Shown piece after piece: positions 48,082 through 58,814 of a stretch of 64,000 bases of DNA (positions are counted from its first letter, which is position 1; the number at the start of each line of letters is the position of its first letter). The translations under genes were made by a program, and so were the position numbers. This DNA comes from Acheta domesticus (taxonomy: Eukaryota > Arthropoda > Insecta > Orthoptera > Gryllidae), in the NCBI GenBank assembly GCA_031308135.1, contig JAHLJT010003048.1:124001-188000 (forward strand), in the 5' to 3' direction. The notes below the pieces were generated by a model. That model saw nothing but the letters and a program-made list of their open reading frames with translations. It was not told the origin of the DNA and did no database searches.

Positions 48082-48402
48082 TTAATAATAACAACCCATT
48101 CGCGCAAAATTTCGCACACTGCGCGAAGGCTCCTGTTCGAAATGTTCCAATACCGCTTCCTCTGTAGCGACAGATGAGCGTGACACACCTGCATCGACAC
48201 TTCCGCCCGGTAAAACTGACTCCCGACGCACGTATTCTTGCGTCGAGGCGCAGAAAAACGCAGTGGGAAGGTGTCTTCTGCTAGGGTATCTCTCGGCGTA
48301 CACTCGAGCTGCCGCACGAGCGTTGCTCCGGCACTCGCCGAAGACTAAGTACATGTCGCAGTACTCATTAATTGAAAACATGCTTATTCTGGCCTCTCGC
48401 AC
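48082..48402 (-). pseudogene. DUF4817-type HTH protein fragment (transposon-derived)
   Basis: The minus-strand frame has INEYCDMYLVFGECRSNARA, AARVYAERYPSRRH and later EEAVLEHFEQEPSRSVRNFA. This is the N-terminal helix-turn-helix domain annotated as DUF4817, found in insect transposon-derived proteins, followed by the second helical segment. The middle (LPTAFFCASTQEYVRRES) is diverged and the frame ends just after the domain, so the catalytic part is missing. GC content is higher than in the flanks, as in a fairly young insertion. Confidence 0.75.
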
Positions 48403-48409
48403 TCAAACT

Positions 48410-49106
48410 CGATATTTCTACTAATTTGCCTTGACTGCGCTTAGCTTTTAGCATACGCTGCCGGTTACGGGACGCTGGTGGTGGTGCGGAGGGGAGGGAA
48501 GGGGAAAGATGACTCCGTACAGGTGCTTTTTCAGCCATGACCGCTGTGCGGGCCGGGTTTCGTACTGCGCAATCTGTTGTTTTGAGGCAAAACTGACATG
48601 CTGGCAAACGGACTGATGGGCGAATCACTAGGCGGCGGTGGGAGGTTCGCCATACGATATAAACCACGATGTGACGCGGCCTAGCAAGTGACAAATGCAA
48701 GGACACCGATCATAATACGAGCTGCGAATGGCAAGTGGGCCGGTAACCTCAGTGAACCACGGTCAAACTTTTGCCTGCTAGAAGTATTTTTACATCACGC
48801 AATGCAACATCAGTTTTTCTCAGTCTTTTACCCTTTCACACCAGTAATATACTAGTTTTGTATTTTTTATTCATTGTTGCATTCAAATGTGGCGACGCTA
48901 TTTTATCTCTGTTGATATTGACCTGTGGGTTAGGTTAATGGCCTACGTGTCCCTACAAAGATTCTTCAATGCACTGTTCGGTCTGCATCACCACAAAATG
49001 ACTGTAAAACGTATCAATTCAAATTCCGCGCCCAGAGATAAACTCAGTATTTTCATGGAACGAGAATTCAGGAAATGAATATTTCATTTCCGAAACGCTT
49101 TTACTA
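48410..49106. other. Intergenic / transposon flank
   Basis: GC-richer up to about 48,780, probably belonging to the same element as the DUF4817 fragment; then AT-rich. No further gene recognised. Confidence 0.35.
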
Positions 49107-49654
49107 TATCACTATATTAAGAATAATCTTCAGGAGACTATCATTTACGTGGCAATCTTAGGTCCAAAGCACTAGTTCATATTAATATGATGCTAAAAAT
49201 AACAATTCGAGCATTCCAGGAGATTCAATCTTATTCATAAATGTTGGATCATGTTCATAATTTATGTTTACGCCGCCGTGTACCGTGGCTATCATTTTGA
49301 ACAAAACTCGATATTCTGTACGTACATTTAAAATATTTATTGAATAGAACCTGCAAATACTTGATACTATTAAGTATTCTAGTGTAAGCAACGCGATGCT
49401 TTCCAGAATATTACTCGACTCTTTCACCGTTTACGCGGAGAAACGAGGAAATGCTCCGCGCAGAAGGTGCGGAAGGATGTTCCGTACTGTCTGCAGTGTC
49501 GTTGCGGTCGGTTTGAATTTCGCGCCCCGGAAGTGATTTTTAAACTCAATTTTCTCAAAGACAAAATTTTTTTCGGAAAAACTGACCTGCCATTCTTCAT
49601 GTTTGGCATCACAGAATTTGTGATATTTTTTTGTAACGGGAGCTTCTGGACACC

Positions 49655-49657
<3 letters not shown>
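49107..49657 (+). repeat. Element X, copy 2 (uninterrupted, inverted)
   Basis: 551 bp, ends AGCTTCTGGACACCCTG followed by (TA)n. It contains the single CGTAC (in ATTCTGTACGTACATTT) that is duplicated around the BEL element in copy 1, so it is a paralogous empty site. The family is unknown to me; a (TA)n tail would suit a short retroposon, but no tRNA-like promoter was seen. Confidence 0.82.

Positions 49658-49698
<41 letters not shown>
49658..49698. repeat. (TA)n microsatellite, tail of element X copy 2
   Basis: About 20 TA units directly after the element end, mirrored at copy 1. Confidence 0.9.
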
Positions 49699-49700
<2 letters not shown>

Positions 49701-50371
49701 GTGTCAAGAGTGCTGTGAGGGCTCTCACGGCCCTGCTCCAGCTCTGTCATCGTCGCTGGGAAAGACAGCTGCGCGTGCATCTACTTCACTGTGCCCGGGG
49801 CACGCGGCGGGCAAGGGGGAACCGTGGCGATACTATGCTCCTGTTCAGCTAGCTGGGGATTGATGACGTTTCTCCCCTTCCCTTTGCTTCGTGGCCAGGC
49901 GTCTCCTGGAGAACGTGATTGCAGTACTCCCCGCTAGAGGCCAGATGAGAGCAACCCTAGTCACATTACTGCCAGTGCTACCACAAAGCAAAATTATTTT
50001 AAATGACACATTTTGTTAATATAAATTACCGTACCCTTTGTCGAGAAGTTTGTAACTTAGAAAATTATTATAGAGCACATATTTCTCTCTCGCGTTAATG
50101 ACAGTGAACAAAAATTTAAGTAGAGATTTTATTAATTTTTCTGAGGAAGGTAGTTCTTACACACGTGATCAAAACGCAAAAAATCTCCGATTTTTTGAGT
50201 AGCCCAGGTTACTCTTCTTAGAGAATCAGTGTGCGCGGCTGAGCAGTGTGTGACGTAGTGGTGATCCATTGCAGTGACGTATTGTCGTGTTTTCTCGTAT
50301 TTCGTGAAGATTTGCTGTGTAGTAATAAGTGATTTGTGTAATCTAACAGGTATTCTGGAACAATTGTGTGT
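49699..50371. other. Spacer before the hAT remnant
   Basis: GC-richer to about 49,960, then AT-rich. It probably includes the 5' end of the hAT element, but I could not identify its terminal repeat. Confidence 0.35.
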
Positions 50372-51240
50372 AGTATGTCTTCCAGTGAGTGTGTAATTGA
50401 TGATATTTGAGAAGACCATTTTCAACGAGGCAGTTCCATGAGAAGAAGCAGGTAATTGAAAACGGTAGGCCAACACCACCCTTAGCACAATTACAGCAGA
50501 TAACAAAAAAATTTACGAGACATTTCACTTGCTCTGCCTACCACATCAGAGCTACGAAAAATATCAATGGCTAGCTGGCAGTGAAAGACTGAATTGTTTG
50601 TTTTGTTGGTCTTGTTTGCTCTTTGGGCAAGATCAGAATACCTCATGGACAAAATCGGGATATAAAAATTTCGGAAGTTTCACTAAAGCAGCAACTGCAC
50701 ACGAACTGTCAGTAGGACACATCAGAGCTTCGTATCTTTTGGCATCATTCGGGCATGCTCGTATTGAAACGCAAATGGACCAGCAACTTCAAACTGAGAT
50801 ATCTCTCCACAATAAGAAAGTACAACAAAATCGCGAGCTTCTCAAAAGGTTCATAAACGCCGTATGCTTCGTAAGTAAACAGGAATTAGCATTCAGAGGA
50901 CATGACGAATCTAGATTGTCACTTAATCGTGGTAATTATGTGGAACTACTGCACTACACAGCAGAGTATGATTCTCTCCTGAGGACTCATTTGGAAACTT
51001 CGACAGTATTCCGCGGGTTATGCAATCGGATACAAAATGATCTCATCGATTCCACATTTCATTCGCTGTTGCAAGAAATTAAATCTGAAATAGCGAATGC
51101 TAATTTTGTCTCCAATTTAGCCTAACTCTCTATCGAAACATCTCTACTGGAGGATATAAGACACACACATTCATTTTTCGAAAAAGCTATGCAGCATTTT
51201 GCTAGTCATGAAAGAAGAATGGATTTTACATTTCGTTGAT
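50372..51240 (+). pseudogene. hAT transposase with TTF zinc finger and DUF4371, internally deleted
   Basis: Starts around an ATG at 50,372 (MSSSECVIDD then a stop). A GRPTPPLAQLQ segment and a TTF-type zinc-finger region follow (YEKYQWLAGSERLNCLFCWS, HELSVGH), then a DUF4371 region (LLKRFINAVCFVSKQELAFR, GNYVELL, IQNDLI), all in the frame 50,529-51,125. After an in-frame stop the frame continues as LLEDIRHTHSFFEKAMQHFA, SHERRMDFTF, which looks like the hAT C-terminal end. The catalytic and insertion domains between are missing. Family match is strong; the element is non-autonomous and dead. Confidence 0.78.
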
Positions 51241-51687
51241 TGCAGCATCATTTGCAGAAAACAGACTTCATTTTCCTGTTCTGTAAGTTACGATAATTTA
51301 CTTTTTCTTGCATGAAAATATAGTTTCTGTAAGAGTGATGAATTGAATGTTGGAATTTTTTATTTTTGAAATATTGTTTTACGGTTGTAATAAAAATATT
51401 CAAAATTTTTAACATCTACACAAATATCATCTTTGAATACAACATTCTTCTGAAACATCTAACACTATCACAGTTCTACAATAATACTTGGTAACACACT
51501 TGAATATTTTTAATAACGTTCTACATACGTCAAAAAGTCAAAGAGATTACATAAAAGAAAGTCAATGAACAAGTTATTAAATAAACAAAAGACTGCACAA
51601 TATCAACACCCTCCCGTATTTAAGGCTAAATGTACCGAAAAAAAACTTGTAGGAAAATTCAATAGATCGCAGCACCATCAGCAGGAA
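51241..51687. other. AT-rich spacer
   Basis: No gene recognised. The hAT 3' end should lie in the first 100-200 bp. Confidence 0.35.
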
Positions 51688-52605
51688 TTTACTTTACCGA
51701 TAACGTCTGAACAAATGGTCCGATTTTCGATCTGTAAACGGCATTTGACTCCTGTTTATAATAGAATTTACGCTGCGAAGCCCTTTTTTCCAAAAAAAAC
51801 TAGCAGAAACTCGATTTTTAAAATTTTTCTCGTACTTCCGGGAACAATTTCAAAAATGTGGGCTTATAGCGCGATGGCGACACGCTTCCAGAATCCAACG
51901 CCGTGTCAAACATGCAAATCGGATAAATAGGAGCGACGGTAAGTGAAATTTCGAAAAACACCTCACCCCACTCCCCCTTCCCCTTCCACGCCGCCGGGAC
52001 ATTGTTGGCCGGCGGCGCGGTCAAGCCGGCACGGGCGAGCCGGGCGGCGGCCGCCGCGGCGCGGCGACGGGCAAGAAGGCTGAACTTCCGCGGGCAGCAA
52101 GCCAGACACCCCGTCACTTCGTTGATGCTTCCGTCACTTCGCATCTCAAGATATTTTTTCCCCACATATGAAACTAGTGATGCTGTAATAGGGGTAAACG
52201 GTCTCGTATCATCTTTAATAGTAGTATAAAACTATTACCTTATTCACATATTCCATCTTCCTTCGAATACCATCATAAGAATGTCTGAGGTATCACTCAA
52301 AACACCGATCCCGCTTTGGTGCTGATTTCAAAAAGAAAAAATCGAACTAATTGCGTAAATATCACCCATATTCCATCTCCTCACATCGTATTTTAGATAT
52401 ATTGTACTTCTAAGATCTTCCATTACCATTTCACTACCGGAAAAAACAAGCGGAGATAACGCAAGAGCTCTTTTATCCTACGATTCGATTTATCATTTCA
52501 AAACGGCGTTTGTCACCTTGATACAATTCACCTGGTTAATCCTTTTCCCAGTAAAATAACCGAATCGAATTTTTAAAACGTTTTCGTACTTTAGGACAAA
52601 TTGCA
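51688..52605 (+). repeat. Inverted arm, left (about 914 bp)
   Basis: Near-identical to the reverse complement of 57,170-58,083. Outer landmark TTACTTTACCGATAACGTCT, a GC-rich core of about 130 bp (51,965-52,095, almost entirely G and C, with CGCGGC repeats), an inner landmark CCTGGTTAATCCTTTTCCCA. Short frames in it are compositional. Encloses, with the right arm, two family A copies. Confidence 0.88.
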
Positions 52606-54217
52606 CATACTTTCTCATAGTAATCTAATATCTTTGGTCTGGGCCAGTTTTACCATCTTTCCCCATCTTCTGACATCTTGCTGACATCTATCGCCACCCA
52701 AACTACATTTTTTGAACTTTTCTCATTTTTCAGCTTCTTAATGGTAGATACGAAATATTACTTTTAGGATATTAAAGAAGAGTAAAACTTCGTCCTATAT
52801 AGGACTTTTCATAGATAAATTTGGAGCCGATCTTAAGAAAATGGCGTTTAAGCGTTACTATAAATGCGAAAATGGAAGCTTCGGAATTTTCACAAGAATC
52901 TTTCGAGTTTTCGAACAACTTCATTTGATGACATTTAAAGCACTTCTACTCACAAATGTAATAATGTATAAAATTTCTGGAAAAGTGAATATTAATGGCG
53001 TGAGAGACACTTAAAAATACATTTATTTATTTTTTGAAAAATCAAAAAAATACAGCCAAATTAATTTTATGTTAACTTAAAGAATGCAAATAGCATTCGT
53101 ACGAAAAGTTTGAAGAAGCAATTTGAGAAAATGGCGTTTGAACATTTGTGCAAATTCGGAAGTTTCAGTTCATTTTCACAGAAAACATCTGAGTTGTCGA
53201 GGAACTTTTAAGACATAATGTAAAGCACATGTACTCGTAAATGTAATAGTAGGGAGTTTTTGCACCCTCGAACGTTACGTACTATCGATCTTCTGCTCAT
53301 TCGCAGTGCAAGTTTCGCATCACTTTGGTGCATCTGCGCATGCGCAAAGATCGATAGTACTTAACGTTCGAGGTGGCAAAAGTTCCCTAATATGAACAAA
53401 TCGCCGTTAAAGAAAATATTTACTAAATGAAAGGCTAGTCAAAGAATTACATTTTTGTAAGTTTTGAAAAAACAAAGGAATAGAGCAATATGGCGTTTAT
53501 GTCATCTCAGAGTACATTAGGTACTATCCTTTCCAAAAGTTTAAGGAAAAAAGTTGAAGTCGATTTTGAGAAAATCTTGTTCTTGTAATTTTTAAAAATT
53601 GCACAAATTGCCCTCAATATTGCGCGAAAAGTACTAAAAATTTCAAAAAAATGTGCATGACCTTATTGAAAGAACTAAGTATGGAGAACAAATATAATTT
53701 TAAGGGAAAATCTCTATCTTCAATTTTGTAGTTGTAGGAAGACGCCGAAAAAAAATTCGAACTTTTGCAATTTTCCCAAAATCAGTCAGCAATGAAAATA
53801 AGAGCTATGCCACCTTCAGTGTATTTTACTTTATTCTTACAATTAATTTAAGGAAAGTATTTGGAGTAATTTTTGATTGATTGTTAGTGATTTTGGGCGC
53901 GTCAACTGCTTTGGTCATTAGTCCCGTAAGTGCAATGCATGTTTATTTCATCGTGAGGTGGAAGAGATGTTGCCCGCTATGCCGATGGCGAGATCCGGCG
54001 CTGACCTTCCGTCCACTAGCGGGGCTTCCCAACCAGGTATCTGCCACCAGCGGGGCACCACCCCAGCCGGGACAAGCTCTAAATCACCGACCGATTTACC
54101 TGTCGGCTTGCCGGGTTCTTTCTTACCAAGGTATCTCCCACCAGCAGGGCACGGCCCACAGCCGGGACAAGTTCCAATCCTCCCACTGGTCTCCCAGCAT
54201 ATATGGTAGTGTTGTGC

Positions 54218-54220
54218 AAG

Positions 54221-54252
<32 letters not shown>
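54218..54252. repeat. (TG)n microsatellite in the SINE
   Basis: About 17 TG units. The partial SINE copy near 8,145 has an imperfect GTGAGTGTGTGCGCG here, so the run expanded after the copies separated or was lost there. Confidence 0.9.
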
Positions 54253-54254
<2 letters not shown>

Positions 54255-54439
54255 GATAGGACAAGGAAGAGGAAGGAAATATCGCGCGAGGTCCGTTTGT
54301 TAGGGTATTGCTCCGGCATTCGTTTGATGTTGATCGGAGAAACTACGGAAAATTTCCAATCAGAGCAGCCGGTCGCTAGAATTTTCCTCCAGACATCGGT
54401 TGAATTCTACATCTAACTGACAAGCTAGTGTTGAAAAAT

Positions 54440-54526
54440 CCTGCCACCGTCGGGACTCGAACCTAGCACCTCTCGGTCAGAGGCATTGCAGTGACATCAG
54501 TTGATGCACTGAGCCACCTATCCTGG
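54440..54526 (-). tRNA. tRNA-like head of the SINE (not a functional tRNA)
   Basis: A box TGGCTCAGTGC and B box GGTTCGAGTCC at slightly wide spacing, with a CCATCCTGG-type end. The anticodon region is expanded, so it acts at most as a pol III promoter. Confidence 0.6.
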
Positions 54527-54870
54527 TTGACATTTTTGAGAAAATGTTGAAAATGTCCCTGGGGCTTAATAAAAAGTATCTCCAAAAATTAATGAATGTT
54601 TTTAAAAATCGCAGAACTTCGACTCAGACCAGATCGACAGAGGTTTATTCAGTTGAGCAAAAATTCTACACATAGTTTAGGCACTAGTGGTGTTCACATA
54701 CGCCCAGACAGGCAGACACAGACAGATGGACGGACGAACGGACGTTAAAAAGTCAAAACACACATACACCCTTTCGGTATCACTCAGGGGACCCCAAAAC
54801 GTGTACTTCCGTTAATATCTCGAAATAGATTTTCCGCAGCATTACATAACTTTGAGTAACTAACACGAGA

Positions 54871-56465
54871 AAGTAACTGCAGGTGCTACAGAATGGCACA
54901 GACTTTCCCGTATTAGTTTTCAATTTCCTATAGTCTCAGCCAGTTATTCGGACTTTGTCGTAGTAAAATTTACTATTTTGTTGGCATGGGCTAGATTTAT
55001 GGCCTTGCCCCATCTTGCCACCTGCCATTTAATGCACCCAACTTATTTTTTAGGTTTTCTCAATTATTCGGTTTCCTAATGGTAGATTCAAAATATTGCT
55101 TTTAGAGAAGACTGAAACCTTGTCCTTTACGACAATTTTCATTCATAAACTTGATACCGTTTTTAAGAAAAGGGTGTTTAAGCGACTGTGGCAATGTGAA
55201 ATATGAAGCCCTTTTTCACAGGAATCTTGAGAGGTTTTTTTTAAAATTTATTTTAAGATATTTTAAGCTCTTCCATTCACAAATGCAATAATGTTTACAA
55301 ATCGCTGCAAATGTGCATACAAGGCATGCGAAATATTTAAAAAATACATTTGTGTAAACTTTGAAAAAAAAAACAACAAAATAATACAACAAAACTTTTT
55401 TGTTTCCTTAGACAGTGCATTTCGCACTATACGTACAAAAACTTTGAACAAAAAATTTGGAACCTTTTCAGAAAAAATTGGCGTTTGAGCGTTTCTGAAA
55501 ACGCGAAATTTCGAGTTCATTTCCAAAAGAAATTTTTAGTTTTCGAAAAACTTTAAATGATATAATTTAAAGTACGTGTGCTCATAAATCTAATAATGTG
55601 AACAAATCGCCGATAATGTAAATATAAACGACGTGACAGGCTATTCAAAAAGTTTCATTTGTGTTATTTTCGCAAAAACAAAAGAATAGAGCAAAATAGC
55701 GTTTATGTCATCTCTTAAAGTACATTTCGCAATATCCCTACCAATAGTTTAAAGGGAAAAAATGGAGCCGATTTTGAAAAAATCTTGCTTTGTTATCTTT
55801 TAAAGTTGCATATATTGCACACAAGATTGCGCCATAACTACAAAAATTTTTTAAAAAAATTCATGATCTTAATGAAAGAACTAATTATGTACAACAAATT
55901 TCTTAGAAAGGAAAAGTCTCTATCGTCAATATTGTAGTTGTAGGAAACGCCGAAAAAATTCAGTCTTTTGCAATTTTCGAAAATTCAGTTATCAGTGAAA
56001 TCGGACCTAAGCCATGTGTATTTTATTCAATTTTTACGAGAAATATAAAGAAAAAATTTGGAGCCATATTTGAGCAAATTTTTAAAATATCCGGGGGGGG
56101 GGTTCGTGTAATGTATCTCCAAAAAGTAATGCACGTTTTTGAAAATTGCAGAGCTTCGAATGACAGTAGATCGACAGCTGTTTTTTGTTGTTGTTTTTTC
56201 CAGTTTGGAAAAATTTGTACGCAGTGTAAACGCTAGTGTTGTTCACATACACCAGAGACACTGATGGACGTTTTTCCGTCAATCAATTTTTCGGTATTAA
56301 GGACCCACAAAACATGGATTCTGGCTACACCACGAGTTACAGGAAGTAATTTACTATACAACAACACGATTTATCCACATTTTCATTATCAGGACTCGGC
56401 TTTGAGAGTTTTCCTGCGCACGATATAACTTTCTCTTCGTATGAAGATTGAGAAGAGAGATAAAG
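54871..56465 (+). repeat. Family A repeat, copy 4
   Basis: Starts GTGCTACAGAATGGCACAGA, the left landmark of copy 1, immediately after the right end of copy 3. Modules with AAA(A)CTTTGAACAAAAAATTTG near 55,440 and GTTTAAAGGGAAAAAATGGA near 55,748. The right part has GGATTCTGGCTACACCACGA (the empty TA site) and ends near AGATTGAGAAGAGAG. About 1.6 kb and non-coding. Confidence 0.75.
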
Positions 56466-57086
56466 TAAAATAAATGTTCACAATTTGAAATTCCATTAAT
56501 AAAATATTAATTATATCGAATTTAAAAGTAACTACTTTTTCTGCCTACTGTTTTTTTTTTATTTCTTTCTATCAGCAATGAAAACAAAGAGATGCACGTT
56601 GAAAACGCAGACACGAACAGAGAATCTTTGAAGCACTCTGTTCGAAATCTTTACGTGCAGCACATAGGAATGTCAGCAATTCTGAATTAGTATTAGACAA
56701 AATATGCTCATTGCAAAAATATAAACACATTTAAATAAAAACTATTTTTCAAAATTAATTAAATATATTTCCGGAAATAATTTCAAGAAAATTTGGTAAT
56801 TTGTGAAAATACCTTAATAATTAGCAAATAATAAATATACTGTTAAGCAGATATTAAATGATCAGCAAAATATGTAAAATAGGTAATACAGTACAAAATT
56901 TGTAACGAAAAATTTAAATATTTTGTTAGAATTGCAACAGTTCGCCTAAATTACAAAATGAGAACAGTAGACAAAACATATGTAATTACATTAGACCCGG
57001 ACTTTAGCCATGAGATCGACAAGCAGTACCGCGAAACAGAATTTTGACGTTACTGAAGATCATTTTTTTACATGACTAGAGAAGTC
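56466..57086. other. AT-rich spacer
   Basis: No gene recognised. Confidence 0.4.
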
Positions 57087-57220
57087 TATTTATCAGATTT
57101 CAGTGTATGATATGGCGTTAGATTCAGGGTGCATCTCGCCAGCGCGCTATTTTACCACTTTTTCAAATATGTCCGCAAGTATAAAAACATTTTAAAAATT
57201 CGATTCGGTTATTTTACTGG
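57087..57220 (-). repeat. Partial second unit of the arm repeat (tandem, period about 753 bp)
   Basis: CTATTTATC.GATTT...GGCGTT.GATTC and TCGCCA.CGCGCTAT at 57,087-57,220 repeat, in the same orientation, at about 57,838-57,980. The arm is thus part of a tandem repeat with a unit near 753 bp, of which one full and one partial unit remain. Confidence 0.7.
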
Positions 57221-58083
57221 GAAAAGGATTAACCAGGTGAATTGTATCAAGGTGACAAACGTCGTTTTGAAATGATAAATCGAATCGTAGGATAAAAGAG
57301 CTCTTGCGTTATCTCCGCTTGTTTTTTCCGGTAGTGAAATGGTAATGGAAGATCTTAGAAGTACAATATATCTAAAATACGATGTGAGGAGATGGAATAT
57401 GGGTGATATTTACGCAATTAGTTCGATTTTTTCTTTTTGAAATCAGCACCAAAGCGGGATCGGTGTTTTGAGTGATACCTCAGACATTCTTATGATGGTA
57501 TTCGAAGGAAGATGGAATATGTGAATAAGGTAATAGTTTTATACTACTATTAAAGATGATACGAGACCGTTTACCCCTATTACAGCATCACTAGTTTCAT
57601 ATGTGGGGAAAAAATATCTTGAGATGCGAAGTGACGGAAGCATCAACGAAGTGACGGGGTGTCTGGCTTGCTGCCCGCGGAAGTTCAGCCTTCTTGCCCG
57701 TCGCCGCGCCGCGGCGGCCGCCGCCCGGCTCGCCCGTGCCGGCTTGACCGCGCCGCCGGCCAACAATGTCCCGGCGGCGTGGAAGGGGAAGGGGGGAGTG
57801 GGGTGAGGTGTTTTTCGAAATTTCACTTACCGTCGCTCCTATTTATCCGATTTGCATGTTTGACACGGCGTTGGATTCTGGAAGCGTGTCGCCATCGCGC
57901 TATAAGCCCACATTTTTGAAATTGTTCCCGGAAGTACGAGAAAAATTTTAAAAATCGAGTTTCTGCTAGTTTTTTTGGAAAAAGGGCTTCGTAGCGTAAA
58001 TTCTATTATAAACAGGAGTCAAATGCCGTTTACAGATCGAAAATCGGACCATTTGTTCAGACGTAATCGGTAAAGTAAAATTC
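57170..58083 (-). repeat. Inverted arm, right (about 914 bp)
   Basis: Inverse of 51,688-52,605 with few differences by eye, including the GC-rich core (57,660-57,800). It abuts the copia fragment directly at 58,084. Confidence 0.88.
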
Positions 58084-58084
58084 A

Positions 58085-58783
58085 CTAAACTTGGTGCTGC
58101 CACGTGGTGGCGACAAATTGAACTAGTGTCGGTACATTTAGCCTTAATAACTTAGTGAGTTCCATGTTATTGGATAACTTTTCCAATTGAATACCAAACA
58201 ACGGCTTCGTTAACAAGTCTGCAAGTTGGTTTTCTGTATCCACTCTTGAAATGTCAATTTCTGCAGACGTTACTAATTCTCGAACAAAAAAATGTCTTAT
58301 GTGGATGTGTTTTGTTCTGCGATGAAACTCAGGATTTTGTGCTAGACGAGTTACAGCTTCATTATCAACAAACAAATGTGCTTTTATTGGTTCACGTAAA
58401 AGTTCATTTAAGAGTCTCTTTAACCAAACAATCTCACGAGCTGCTTCACTAGCTGCTACAATATCGGCTTCAGTAGTAGAGATGGCCACAGAAGATTGTC
58501 TTCGACTAAACCAACTAATGGGTACGCTGGCATAAAGACAGAGTACTCCTGATGTCGAGCGTCCTGTCTCAAGGTCACCTCCATGATCTGCATCACTGTA
58601 GCATGTTAAAACGTTGTTGAACATGCCACTTCTATATGTAATCCCATAGTCAACAGTACCCTTCAGGTAACGAAAAATTCTCTTAATTTTAACTACGTCA
58701 CGTTCTGTTGGCTTCTCTAAATTTCTTGATACCACTCCTACAGTATAAGCAATATCAGGCCTAGTTCCACACATCAAATACAT
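58085..58783 (-). pseudogene. Copia RNase H region
   Basis: Reads MYLMCGTRPDIAYTVGVVSR, YSDADHGGDLETGRSTSG, STTEADIVAASEAAREIVWL and TKHIHIRHFFVRE: the classical copia C-terminal RNase H with catalytic Asp (SDAD), Glu (TEAD) and the HIxIRxHFxRE motif. The upstream PYREAVGALMYL block falls across the frame break. The tail after DLLTKPL is intact to the stop. Confidence 0.9.
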
Positions 58784-58814
58784 TAAGGCACCAACAGCTT
58801 CCCTATAAGGAAAT

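Larger units (their letters stand above)
53877..54531 (-). mobile_element. Long tRNA-derived SINE, 655 bp, with 8 bp target duplication
   Basis: Flanked by ATTTTTGA at 53,869-53,876 and 54,532-54,539. The minus strand begins CCAGGATAGGTGGCTCAGTG (A box) and has TAGGTTCGAGTCCC (B box) about 70 bp later, i.e. a tRNA-like head with internal pol III promoter. A long body follows, with a (CA)n run and two imperfect copies of a segment CCAGCGGGGC/CCAGCAGGGC, and it ends in an AATCAATCAA-like tail. No protein is encoded; it would depend on a LINE. Confidence 0.82.
52640..54870 (+). repeat. Family A repeat, copy 3 (interrupted by a SINE)
   Basis: Landmarks: TTAATGGTAGATACGAAATA, AAAGTTTGAAGAAGCAATTT near 53,108, AAAGTTTAAGGAAAAAAGTT near 53,536, TCCCTGGGGCTTAATAAAAA after the SINE, a GACGGACGAACGGACGTTAA block and a right end CCGCAGCATTACATAACTTT. 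Without the SINE about 1.6 kb. A small inverted repeat (CGAACGTTACGTACTATCGA and its complement, about 53,269-53,372) is a further insertion. Copy 4 follows head to tail. Confidence 0.75.

Noticed and set aside
52002..52229. Ala/Arg-rich frames in the GC-rich core of the inverted arms (also 57,539-57,951)
   Set aside because: Composition-driven; the frames exist on both strands and end with the GC-rich block.
53881..54303. Frame of 140 codons in the SINE
   Set aside because: It runs through the SINE body and the (TG)n tract on the antisense strand, with no protein similarity.
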